Shown: piece after piece, positions 25,497-34,543 of the stretch
How the letters are laid out: every line of letters starts with the position of its first letter
Numbering within the stretch: position 1 is the first letter of the stretch
Source of the DNA: Kocuria sp.
Lineage (GTDB): Bacteria; Actinomycetota; Actinomycetes; Actinomycetales; Micrococcaceae
Direction: 5' to 3'
Length of the DNA: 64,000 nt
Assembly (NCBI GenBank): GCA_030454085.1
Contig: JAKDJD010000007.1
Coordinates: 25,759-89,758, forward strand
Position numbers and translations under genes: made by a program
The notes under the pieces: generated by a model
What the model was told of the DNA's origin: nothing
The model's database searches: none
The model's input: the letters and a program-made list of their open reading frames with translations, nothing else

Positions 25497-27100
25497 GCCG
25501 ATCCCTCCATCAATTCGTATGCGGGCAGAGTCAGGAAGTCGGGGTAGTCCTCGCGCAGAACCATGTCAGCGATCAGCCGGCCCGCCGGAACGAACCACTT
25601 CTCGAAGTTCTCGGCGTCGATCTCTCCCCGGAGCACCTCGAGCTGTCGGTCGAGCGCGTCCGAGACGAGTTCCCGCGTCGCGGTGTTCCCGGTGTCCGAG
25701 TAGACCACCGAATTCTTGATCTGCTGCCAGACCTGTGACCGTGAGATCTCCGCGGTGGCCGCGTCCTCCATCAAATTGTGGATCGCGACGGCGCCGTTCC
25801 CGGACAGCCAGACGGCGATGTACTTGATCGCGACGTACAGGTTGTCGTTCAACTCCGCCTCCGTACGGGTGTTCCCGGCGGAGGGGACATCGAGCAGTTG
25901 GTCCGCGGTAACCTCGACATCCGGCCGCTGACGGTCGACCTGATTGGGACGATCGCCCAGGACGTCATCGAAGACCTCCCTGCACACCGGAACCAGGTCC
26001 GGGTGGGCGACCCACGAACCGTCGAAACCGTCACCCGCTTCCCGGGTCTTGTCACTGCGCACCTTGTCGAAGGCCGCGCGATTGACCTCTTCATCCTTGC
26101 GCGAAGGAATGAAGGCCGCCATACCGCCCATCGCAAAGGCGTTGCGCTTGTGGCAGGTCTGCACGAGCAGATCCGTGTAGGCCCTCATCAAAGGCGAGGT
26201 CATGGTCACCGAGGAGCGATCGGCGAGGATGAACTTCTCGCCGGCGTCCCGGAAGAACTTGATGATCGAGAACAGGTAGTCCCACCGGCCGGCATTCAAT
26301 CCTGATGCGTGGTCGCGCAATTCGTAGAGGATCTCGTCCATTTGGAATGCTGCCGGAATGGTCTCGATGAGCACCGTGGCCCGGATGGTCCCATGGTCGA
26401 TCCCCAAATATTTCTCGGCGAAGGTGAAGACGTCGTCCCAGAGGCGAGCCTCGAGGTAGGACTCCATCTTGGGCAGGTAGTAATAGGGGCCCTCGCCGTT
26501 GTCGAGCAATTGTTGAGCGGTGTGGAAGAAGTGCAGCCCGAAATCGGTCAGGGCGCCGATTCCGGTTCTGCCGTCGACCGTAATGTTTTTTTCGGGAAGG
26601 TGCCAACCGCGAGGCCGGACGACGACGACCGCCCGCGGCCCGTCCTCGCGCAGCGCGTATTCCTTGCCCTTGGCCGAGGTGTACCGGAGGGACCCTCGGG
26701 CGGCAGCGCGCAGGTTGGCGACGGACTCGACCTGGTTGTACCAGCTCGGGCTGGCGGCGTCCTCGAGGTCCGCGAGCCAGACCTTGGCGCCCGAATTCAG
26801 GGCGTTAATGGCCATGTTCGGTGGGGACGCCGGGCCTGTCATCTCGACCCTGCGGTCACGGAGCGCCTCCGGGGCAGGGGCCACCGTCCAATCGCTCTCC
26901 CGCACGCTCCTGGTCTCCGGGAGGAAGTCGAGCGTTCCCTGCTCCACCGCCTTCCGTCTCTGGACCTCCCTCTGGTCCAGAAGCTCGTTGCGGCGGTCGG
27001 CGAACTCCTGGTGCAAGGCTTCGACGAAGGCGAGGGCCTCGTCGGTGAGGATCTCGTCCGCAACGGGAAGGTTGTCCGGTGTGCTGTGGGAGATGGTCAT
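25493..27100 (-). CDS. aceB: Malate synthase A
   Basis: Condenses glyoxylate with acetyl-CoA to malate. The ATG at 27100 with AGGAGG gives 535 residues, the size of the A isoform (E. coli AceB 533). Family signatures are WLADLEDAASPSW, VVVRPRGWHL, YYYLPKMESYLEARLWDDVF, VLIETIPAAFQMDEILYEL, NAGRWDYLFSIIK and NLMEDAATAEISRSQVWQ. It lies 37 bp after maeB. No isocitrate lyase gene is present, so here it probably consumes glyoxylate from purines rather than serving the glyoxylate shunt. Confidence 0.96.
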   Translation of the reverse strand: MTISHSTPDNLPVADEILTDEALAFVEALHQEFADRRNELLDQREVQRRKAVEQGTLDFLPETRSVRESDWTVAPAPEALRDRRVEMTGPASPPNMAINALNSGAKVWLADLEDAASPSWYNQVESVANLRAAARGSLRYTSAKGKEYALREDGPRAVVVVRPRGWHLPEKNITVDGRTGIGALTDFGLHFFHTAQQLLDNGEGPYYYLPKMESYLEARLWDDVFTFAEKYLGIDHGTIRATVLIETIPAAFQMDEILYELRDHASGLNAGRWDYLFSIIKFFRDAGEKFILADRSSVTMTSPLMRAYTDLLVQTCHKRNAFAMGGMAAFIPSRKDEEVNRAAFDKVRSDKTREAGDGFDGSWVAHPDLVPVCREVFDDVLGDRPNQVDRQRPDVEVTADQLLDVPSAGNTRTEAELNDNLYVAIKYIAVWLSGNGAVAIHNLMEDAATAEISRSQVWQQIKNSVVYSDTGNTATRELVSDALDRQLEVLRGEIDAENFEKWFVPAGRLIADMVLREDYPDFLTLPAYELMEGSA

Positions 27101-27137
27101 GATGACCTCCTGATCTGTGGTTGGTTGCGCTTGGTCT

Positions 27138-28532
<1,395 letters not shown>

Positions 28533-28591
28533 GGGCGTATGTTTCCTTCCGTGAAGCGGAGGATGACTCACCCTCCGCGGAATCCGTATTG

Positions 28592-28607
28592 TGGAAAAAC
28601 AATTCCA
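28592..28607. promoter_or_regulatory. Candidate AllR (IclR-family) operator upstream of maeB
   Basis: TGGAAAAACAATTCCA has perfect TGGAA/TTCCA arms, close to the general IclR-type pattern TGGAAATNATTTCCA. It lies 60 bp upstream of maeB and 186 bp upstream of the divergent regulator gene. Confidence 0.55.
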
Positions 28608-28625
28608 TTTAGTGAATTCTAAATG
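28606..28625. promoter_or_regulatory. Second inverted repeat in the maeB-allR intergenic region
   Basis: CATTTAG-TGAATT-CTAAATG is a perfect 7-bp inverted repeat overlapping the end of the preceding site by two bases. The region is markedly AT-rich for this genome. It could be a second regulator site or part of a cooperative AllR site. Confidence 0.4.
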
Positions 28626-28793
28626 TAGTATGCAACACATGACAAGAGTTTCTGAAATATGATTCTCGGGTTGCCGATCTCGGATCCCAGCTATTCTGGG
28701 GATCGGTGAACCGCCAGAATTTCCGGGCCGGGGCTGGACCAGGCTGGACCGGAGCGAACCACCACCGTGCGGTGACCATACAAAGGAGTATTC

Positions 28794-29555
28794 ATGACAG
28801 AAGGCAAGGCCACGGGCGGCGTCCAATCCGTCGAGCGCGTCTTCGATCTGCTCAATATCATTACGGCGTCCGGCGGAGAGAGTTCGCTGAGCGAGCTGGC
28901 CGCCAAATCCGAGTTGCCCCTGCCCACGATCCACAGGTTGCTCAGGACTCTGGTTTTCCTGGGGTATGTGCGGCAGCTTCCCAACAGGAGCTACGCCCTG
29001 GGGCCGGGCCTGATCCGGCTTGGGTACACGGCGAGCCTGCAACTGGGGGCGCACGCGCAACCCGTCCTCAAGAAGCTCGTCGACCAGCTCGGCGAGTCCG
29101 CGAACATGGCGATGCTGGACGGGCACATGGTCGTCTACGTCGGCCAGGCCCAGTCCTCGCAGTCGATGAGGATGTTCACCGAGGTCGGACGTCGGGCACA
29201 CACTCACGACACCGGCGTCGGCAAGGCCATTCTTGCCACGCTCCCCGAGTCTCAGGTGATCTCGATCGTTTCGTCGATGGGAATGCCGACGCCGACCAGG
29301 AAGAGCCTGGGCACCATGGAGGATCTGCTCGCGGATCTCGAGAAGATTCGGGAACGGGGGTACGCGATCGATGACGAGGAGCAGGAGGTCGGCGTCCGCT
29401 GCTTCTCCATGGCTCTTCCGGAGGCGCCGACGCCGACGGCCATTTCGGTCTCCGGTCCCGTGTCCCGAGTTGATTGGGACTTCGGGGAGCGCGCGGTGCC
29501 GTTGCTCCGGGAAGCCGCGGACGAGCTCTCTGCCCAGTTCGCGAAGGCCGGCTGA
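28794..29555 (+). CDS. allR: IclR-family transcriptional regulator, AllR-like
   Basis: A 253-residue regulator with AAAGGAG before the ATG. The N-terminal winged helix spans about residues 8-75 (VERVFDLLNIITASGG, SLSELAAKSELPLPTIHRLLRTL). The effector-binding domain follows, with the IclR pattern HDTGVGKAILATLPE, GYAIDDEEQEVGVRCFSMALP and AISVSGP. AllR proteins repress allantoin genes and are released by glyoxylate or allantoin-derived ligands. It sits between the maeB and uricase operons, transcribed divergently from maeB, so control of the surrounding purine operons is a strong inference. Confidence 0.88.
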   Translation: MTEGKATGGVQSVERVFDLLNIITASGGESSLSELAAKSELPLPTIHRLLRTLVFLGYVRQLPNRSYALGPGLIRLGYTASLQLGAHAQPVLKKLVDQLGESANMAMLDGHMVVYVGQAQSSQSMRMFTEVGRRAHTHDTGVGKAILATLPESQVISIVSSMGMPTPTRKSLGTMEDLLADLEKIRERGYAIDDEEQEVGVRCFSMALPEAPTPTAISVSGPVSRVDWDFGERAVPLLREAADELSAQFAKAG

Positions 29556-29557
29556 GT

Positions 29558-29589
29558 GGCGTCGGGTCGGAGAGATCCGACCCGACGCC
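29558..29589. terminator. Strong bidirectional terminator hairpin
   Basis: GGCGTCGGGTCGGA (29558-29571), a GAGA loop and TCCGACCCGACGCC (29576-29589) form a perfect 14-bp stem. It fills the gap between the convergent allR (ends 29555) and NCS2 permease (ends 29612). No clear U-tract is present on either side. Confidence 0.8.
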
Positions 29590-29611
29590 CTCCGTCCGGT
29601 GTCCGTTCCGG

Positions 29612-31165
29612 TCACGTCCGCTCGTTCGCGGGTCGGGGTGGCGGGTCGATGACGGGTGATTCCACCACCTGGCCCGATGCCGTGACACAGGGGACCTCGA
29701 CGCCGCTCGCGTCCACGATCTTGCCGTCCCGGACGACGTCGCCCTCGTGCAGTCGTCCGCGAAGTTGTTCGAGGGCTTCGATGGGCACGAACCGTGGGGG
29801 AGCGGAGGCGAAGACCGAGCTCTCGCCGGCCGGAGGGTTGCCCAGTTTCAATTCGTTGAACAAGAGGTTCAGCAGGACCGCGACGACGGCCGCCGAGCTG
29901 ATTCCCGAGTGGAAGATCGTCTCGAACCAGGACGGGAAGCCGCTGTAGATGTCCGGCATGACCACCGGCAGCAGTCCGACTCCCAGCGAGGCCGAGACGA
30001 TGATCAGGTTCGAGGTGCCCTCGTACTCGACCGTGCTCAGCGTCCTGATGCCGGAGGCGGCGACCGTGCCGAACAAGACGATTCCGGCGCCGCCCAGGAC
30101 GGGAGGCGGAACCGCGGCAACCACGCGCCCGAGCACCGGGAGCAGCCCCAGGACGAGCATGATCACGCCGCCACAGGTGACCACGAACCGGGATTTGACC
30201 CCGGTGATGGCGACCAGACCCACATTCTGCGCAAAGGCGGATTGAGTGAATCCGTTGAAGACGGGAGCGGCGAAGGAAGCGGCCATGTCGGCCCGGAGGC
30301 CATCGCCGATACGTCGCCTGTCCACCCGGCTTCCGACGATCTGCCCGACGGCCAGGACGTCCGCCGTGGTCTCGGTGAGGATCACCAGCATCACGATGGT
30401 CATCGACACGATGGAAGCCAGATCGAAGGTCGGCAGCCCGAAGGCGAACGGCTGCGGAAAGGCGAACAGGGCGCCCTGACCGACATCGGAGAAGTCCGTC
30501 ATGCCGAGCAGGGTTGCCACAACTGTGCCGAGCACGATCCCGACCAGGATGGACAGTCGAGAAACGGCCGCACTGCCGACTTTTGACAGCAGCAGGATGA
30601 TGAGCAGCGTGGCGCCCGCGAGGCACACGCTCTTGACGATCGTCGAGGAATCTCCCGAGGCCGCGACGTCGGCGCCTCCCATGACCCATTCGGCCGCAGT
30701 GGGGAACAAGGACAGCCCGATGGTCGTGATCACGACGCCGGTCACGACCGGTGGGAAGAATCGGACGATGCGAGCGAAGAATGGCGCGATCAGGAAACCG
30801 ATGAATGAGGAGACCATCACGGCACCAAAAACTGCTCGGATTCCTCCGTCCCCCGAGACGATGGCCGTCATGGTCGCCACGCTCGCGAACGACGTGCCCT
30901 GGACCAGCGGCAATTGGGAACCGAAGAACGGGATGCCGAAGGACTGCAAAACGGTGGCCAGGCCACCGATGAACAGACAACAGGCGACCAGGAGCGCCTG
31001 CTCGCCTCCGGACAACCCTGCGGCGCCGCCGACGATCAAGGGCGGGGCAATGATCCCGCCGTACATGGTCAGGACGTGCTGTAAGCCGTAGCCGAAGCTC
31101 GCGCCGATGCCGAGGTACTCGTCCTCGGAGCGCGGACCGCTTCCGGTCTGGATCTGTGTGGACAT
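29612..31165 (-). CDS. NCS2-family urate/xanthine permease
   Basis: A 517-residue membrane protein with about 14 hydrophobic segments. Near the N-terminus it has YGLQHVLTMYGGIIAPPLIV and QLPLVQGTSFASV; the NCS2 signature region is AQNVGLVAITGVKSRFV. The C-terminal 80 residues are soluble (LREGDVV-type segment, VVESPVIDPPPR). It is the last gene after uraD-hiuH-uox, so uptake of urate or xanthine is likely. It is a close paralogue of the permease at 39342-40952. A Rho-independent terminator sits just upstream of its start. Confidence 0.9.
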   Translation of the reverse strand: MSTQIQTGSGPRSEDEYLGIGASFGYGLQHVLTMYGGIIAPPLIVGGAAGLSGGEQALLVACCLFIGGLATVLQSFGIPFFGSQLPLVQGTSFASVATMTAIVSGDGGIRAVFGAVMVSSFIGFLIAPFFARIVRFFPPVVTGVVITTIGLSLFPTAAEWVMGGADVAASGDSSTIVKSVCLAGATLLIILLLSKVGSAAVSRLSILVGIVLGTVVATLLGMTDFSDVGQGALFAFPQPFAFGLPTFDLASIVSMTIVMLVILTETTADVLAVGQIVGSRVDRRRIGDGLRADMAASFAAPVFNGFTQSAFAQNVGLVAITGVKSRFVVTCGGVIMLVLGLLPVLGRVVAAVPPPVLGGAGIVLFGTVAASGIRTLSTVEYEGTSNLIIVSASLGVGLLPVVMPDIYSGFPSWFETIFHSGISSAAVVAVLLNLLFNELKLGNPPAGESSVFASAPPRFVPIEALEQLRGRLHEGDVVRDGKIVDASGVEVPCVTASGQVVESPVIDPPPRPANERT

Positions 31166-31199
31166 GGGAATGACCTTCCTTGTGCGTCGCCCGGGTAGG

Positions 31200-31239
31200 A
31201 AAAAGGCCGTGCCCCGTCCGTCAGGGACGGGACACGGCC
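31200..31239 (-). terminator. Rho-independent terminator between uricase and permease genes
   Basis: On the minus strand GGCCGTGTCCCGTCC pairs with GGACGGGGCACGGCC (one G-U pair, 15-bp stem, 5-nt loop), directly followed by five T. It begins 17 nt after the uox stop and ends 34 nt before the permease start, leaving almost no room for a separate permease promoter. Confidence 0.85.
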
Positions 31240-31255
31240 CCTCTCACCGGTCGGT

Positions 31256-32140
31256 TCAGCAGAAGCCTGCGATTCCGTCCCAGGCTTCCTCGGCCTCCGG
31301 GGCGTCTTCCCGGCGGATCGTCGCCTCGATCAGGCCGTAGGGCCGGTCGGCGGCGTAGTGGGTCTCGTTATTGTTCGACTCCCCGCAGAAGCCCAGGTCG
31401 TAGACGAAATGGTGCTTGTTGGGGCACGAGAACTTGATCTCGTCGATCTCCGGGTGGGCTTCGATCACGGCCTGACCCATGAGGTACAGCGTCTCCTGGA
31501 GGGCCCGCGAGTAGTGGTCTGTGAACTTCTCCAGGATGATGGACTTGACGTCCTCGTAGGCGGCGTCGTAACCGACGTCGTCGGTGTTGTACCTCCACCT
31601 GGTCGCGATGTCGGTCGAGAGAACGCGGTCCTCGGTCTCCGGGAGGGTCGTGTACTGATCCTTGGGATAGCCGACGAACCCCGACTCCGTGGACCTCAGG
31701 ACCGTCAGGCCCTTGAACCCGGAGATCACCGTGCGCCGGTCACCGTCGGCCACGACCACCGCGGTACGGATCTCGTCCTTGTTCTGGACGAAGCAGTGGT
31801 CGTGGTCGTTGATCCTGGCCCACGCGTGTTCATCGGCCGCCCAACGTCCGCCGCTGACCCAGTCGAACTCCGAGGTGAAGTGGTCAGCGAGGATTCCGAG
31901 GTATTCCTCCGGGGTGGTGATGTCGTGCTTCTGGGCCAACGCGAAAACGGTGTTCTTCTGGGTGTCCGTTGCCACGCAGTGCGCGTTGTCGCCGTGGGTG
32001 TGCACGGCGTCGAAGTCGCCTCGCAATTGGGAGGTGACCACGAGGTCGCGCAGCGTGTGTCGGTCCGTGGCGCGGTTGACCCGCACCACGTGGTTCTCGG
32101 CCTTGCCGTACTGGGTCTTTCCGAGGACAACGTTGGTCAT
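31256..32140 (-). CDS. uox: Urate oxidase (uricase)
   Basis: Oxidises urate to 5-hydroxyisourate with release of hydrogen peroxide. The ATG at 32140 with CAGGAG gives 294 residues. Active-site elements are Lys13 in YGKAENHVVRV, Thr58 in CVATDTQKNT, SGFKGLTVLRSTESGF, and the PNKHHFVYDL histidine. These correspond to the Lys/Thr/His set of fungal uricase. It is cofactor-free by family knowledge. The gene lies 73 bp after hiuH. Confidence 0.96.
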   Translation of the reverse strand: MTNVVLGKTQYGKAENHVVRVNRATDRHTLRDLVVTSQLRGDFDAVHTHGDNAHCVATDTQKNTVFALAQKHDITTPEEYLGILADHFTSEFDWVSGGRWAADEHAWARINDHDHCFVQNKDEIRTAVVVADGDRRTVISGFKGLTVLRSTESGFVGYPKDQYTTLPETEDRVLSTDIATRWRYNTDDVGYDAAYEDVKSIILEKFTDHYSRALQETLYLMGQAVIEAHPEIDEIKFSCPNKHHFVYDLGFCGESNNNETHYAADRPYGLIEATIRREDAPEAEEAWDGIAGFC

Positions 32141-32213
32141 GGTGTTCTGCTCCTGATGCATTTTCGTTGGATGGGGTGGACCGGCAATCGTCGACGAGGG
32201 GTCGGCTCCTGGG

Positions 32214-32540
32214 TCAACTGCCGCGGTATGTGGAATACGCGTAAGGGCTGAGCAGAAGAGGCACGTGGTAGTGCCCCTGCTGTTCCTGCACCGTGAAATC
32301 CACCGCGACGAACGGGTAGAACGTCTCCAGGCCCTGCCCGGAGAAGTACGGTTCGGTCGCGAAAATGATCCGGTAATGGCCGGATTCCAGGGTTTCTGGG
32401 CCGAGGTCGTTGACCCGGCCGTCCTCGTTGGTGGTGGCTGCGGCGATTTCCTCGCCGGAGCCATGGAGGAGCGTCACGTCGATTCCCGCGGCGGGTCGGC
32501 CGTGGACGGAATCGAGAACGTGGGCGGAAATGAAGCTCAT
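32214..32540 (-). CDS. hiuH: 5-hydroxyisourate hydrolase
   Basis: A 108-residue transthyretin-related protein hydrolysing 5-hydroxyisourate to OHCU. It shows His7 in ISAHVLD, Arg in GRVNDL, His92 in GHYHVPLLLSPY, and the diagnostic C-terminal YRGS that separates the enzyme from transthyretin. The ATG overlaps the uraD stop (ATGA). Second gene of uraD-hiuH-uox. Confidence 0.96.
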   Translation of the reverse strand: MSFISAHVLDSVHGRPAAGIDVTLLHGSGEEIAAATTNEDGRVNDLGPETLESGHYRIIFATEPYFSGQGLETFYPFVAVDFTVQEQQGHYHVPLLLSPYAYSTYRGS

Positions 32541-33031
32541 GAAAGCATCCCTTCGATGCGCAGGACGGCGATTTCGCGCAGCTGCTCGGCTACTTCGGCG
32601 CGCTCCGCCGTGGGGGAGTTGTCCAGGCGCCGGTGGAGTTCCGACAGGATTTCTTCGTGCGAACGACCTGCGGCGCGGATCAGGAAGACGTGGCCGAAGC
32701 GGGATTCGTAGTCCCTGTTGCCGGCGGCGAGGGCCGCACGGGTCGATGGGGCCGATGGACCAAGGCTGGCTTGCTCGGACCGGGAATGCTTGGCTTCCTC
32801 GGATTCCGACTCGTCCCGCTGACCGATTTTCGGATGGTGGGAGAGGGCTTGGTCGATCTCGGCGTCGGTGAACGGGTGGGCGGCGTGTCGGGCGACTTCG
32901 AGCACGTCCGCGACCGAGCCGAACGGCCTGGCCGCGACAACCTCCCCGACCCAGCGGGGAATGTCCAGGGCCGGGCTGACGGCGTCCGTTGCGGAGGCGG
33001 GATCGAGAGCGTTGAACTCCGTGAGTCTCAT
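32537..33031 (-). CDS. uraD: OHCU decarboxylase
   Basis: Decarboxylates 2-oxo-4-hydroxy-4-carboxy-5-ureidoimidazoline to (S)-allantoin. The 164-residue protein has the family motif LSHHPKIG (catalytic histidine at 65-66) and YESRFGHVFLIRAAGRS. A strong AGGAGG site precedes the ATG. First gene of the uricase operon, with a candidate AllR site 31 bp upstream. Confidence 0.95.
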   Translation of the reverse strand: MRLTEFNALDPASATDAVSPALDIPRWVGEVVAARPFGSVADVLEVARHAAHPFTDAEIDQALSHHPKIGQRDESESEEAKHSRSEQASLGPSAPSTRAALAAGNRDYESRFGHVFLIRAAGRSHEEILSELHRRLDNSPTAERAEVAEQLREIAVLRIEGMLS

Positions 33032-33745
33032 GGACGCCTCCTGCTGTCTGATTTCGTATGGTGAAAGTTAATTTCCATTTCTAAACAGTGAACTGGATCA
33101 CGAGCGGGAAGTCAAGGGGTGGTGACGATTTTCGTGGTGGGTTCTCGTGATGTGCTCGTGGAGACGTGACTGCCTGGGTGCATGCCGTGCTGCGGGGCGC
33201 AGTCCGGGTGAGTGCGCCGAGCTGGGGGATCTCGCACGGCGAAGCGGGTTGAGCGCCCATCTGTGCGGCCGGGCGGGTGGCTTGCCCGGCCTCGCTTGGG
33301 CCAAAAAATCCACAACAATGCGCCATATGACCTCTGGCGACACGTGGTGAGGGGTGCGTGAGGGCCGCCGGACTGAGTCTGTTGGCAGGTGCTTCACAGA
33401 AATGTCCGTCCCCCAGCGAAGGCGAAATTGCAGAGCATCACTCGAATAAAACTGTCACGAAATGGTCGTGACGATACACATGGGTCAGCTTGCAGTTATT
33501 GATGAGCTCACGAGAGCGTGAGTCACATCATATCTATCCCGTTCTTTCGTCTTCGAGAGACATCGTGAAAAAGAAGATTCTGTCCGGTGGTCGTGTTCCT
33601 TCCTCCCGAACATCTGACTGCTATCCCGGGAAACGTTTCCGCGTGGACCACGTACGGTGATGCGTTGGTGATCGACAGGGAATCCGCACCGATCCGGTTG
33701 AAGGGATATCGACGTCGTCCGCTTCCGCCCCTGAATCCGCAGTGA
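33032..33745. other. Intergenic region between uricase and xanthine dehydrogenase operons
   Basis: About 710 bp without a convincing gene. The part from 33420 to 33745 is less GC-rich than its surroundings and contains three inverted repeats: GTCACGA-AATGG-TCGTGAC (33454-33472), CTCACG-AGAG-CGTGAG (33507-33522), and GGAAACGTTTCC (33629-33640), a perfect 12-bp palindrome of LacI-operator type. None is next to a start codon. A short frame at 33523-33762 (minus) is not protein-like. Confidence 0.5.
33062..33077. promoter_or_regulatory. Candidate AllR (IclR-family) operator upstream of uraD
   Basis: TGAAAGTTAATTTCCA (reverse TGGAAATTAACTTTCA) matches the 16-bp layout of the sites before hyi and maeB. 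It lies 31 bp upstream of the uraD start, in a locally AT-rich stretch. Confidence 0.5.
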
Positions 33746-34543
33746 TCACGGCCAGTCGACATCCTGGGCGAGGGCCGCGACCACGCTGATCGCGATGACC
33801 GCGGGGGACTTGCCCTCGATACCGGCGATCCCGATGGGGCAGGTGATGCGATCGATGGCCGTATCCTCGTGGTCCAATTCCCGCAAACGCTTCCTGAATC
33901 GGGCCCACTTGGCCGAGGAGCCGATCAGACCCACCGAGGCCAGGTCGTCTCTTCCCAGTGCCGTATCGCAGAGGATGAGGTCCTCTGCGTGGTCGTGGGA
34001 CATGATGAGCACGTGACTTTCCGGAGGAAGGTCCTTGAGCACGGCTTCGGGAGCGGGTGCATGGTGCACCCGGAGTCTCGCTGGTCCGCCGTCCGGTTCC
34101 AGTGCGCGGGCCGCGTCGACGGCGACCTGTCGGCTGTCCGCAAGATGAACCGTAACGGGAAGCCGAGACAGCAACCGAACGATTTCGGTCCCCACGTGCC
34201 CGGCCCCGAAGATCGCGACCACAGGCGGTGCGGCGAAGGGCTCGAAGAGAACCTCGACCCTGCCGCCGCAGCATTGCCGGCCGTAGCGCGTGGTCGTGTG
34301 CTCGGTCAGGGACATCTCTTCGGTTCGGGGCTCGGCTTCTCCGTCAGTCAGCATGCGGCGAGCGGCGTCGGTGACGGTGGCTTCGAGGTTGCCCCCGCCG
34401 ATGGTGTCCCAGGTCCGCTCCGCGGACACGACCATCTTGGTTCCTGCTGCTCTCGGGGCGTGGCCGCGCACCGAGATCAGGGTCACCAGGATCCCGCTCG
34501 TACCCTCGGACGTGAGGGACTCGAGGCCGGTGAGCCACTCCAT
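33746..34543 (-). CDS. xdhC: Xanthine dehydrogenase accessory protein XdhC
   Basis: A 265-residue molybdenum cofactor chaperone that supports sulfuration and insertion of Moco into XdhB. Its start overlaps the xdhB stop (TGATG). The N-terminal XdhC/CoxI part has LVTLISVRGHAPRAAGTKMVV and IGGGNLEATV; CCGGRVEVLFEP follows. The C-terminal Rossmann fold is AIFGAGHVGTEIVRLLSRL, with SVGLIGSSAKWARFRKRL. Third gene of xdhA-xdhB-xdhC. Confidence 0.94.
   Translation of the reverse strand: MEWLTGLESLTSEGTSGILVTLISVRGHAPRAAGTKMVVSAERTWDTIGGGNLEATVTDAARRMLTDGEAEPRTEEMSLTEHTTTRYGRQCCGGRVEVLFEPFAAPPVVAIFGAGHVGTEIVRLLSRLPVTVHLADSRQVAVDAARALEPDGGPARLRVHHAPAPEAVLKDLPPESHVLIMSHDHAEDLILCDTALGRDDLASVGLIGSSAKWARFRKRLRELDHEDTAIDRITCPIGIAGIEGKSPAVIAISVVAALAQDVDWP

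Noticed and set aside
28533..30980. 1280-codon open frame continuing upstream of malic enzyme
   Set aside because: The part beyond 28532 runs antisense through allR and the permease region, with arginine-rich shadow composition.
33081..33326. Short frames in the uraD-xdhC gap
   Set aside because: No ribosome-binding site, composition unlike neighbouring proteins, and overlapping alternatives on both strands.
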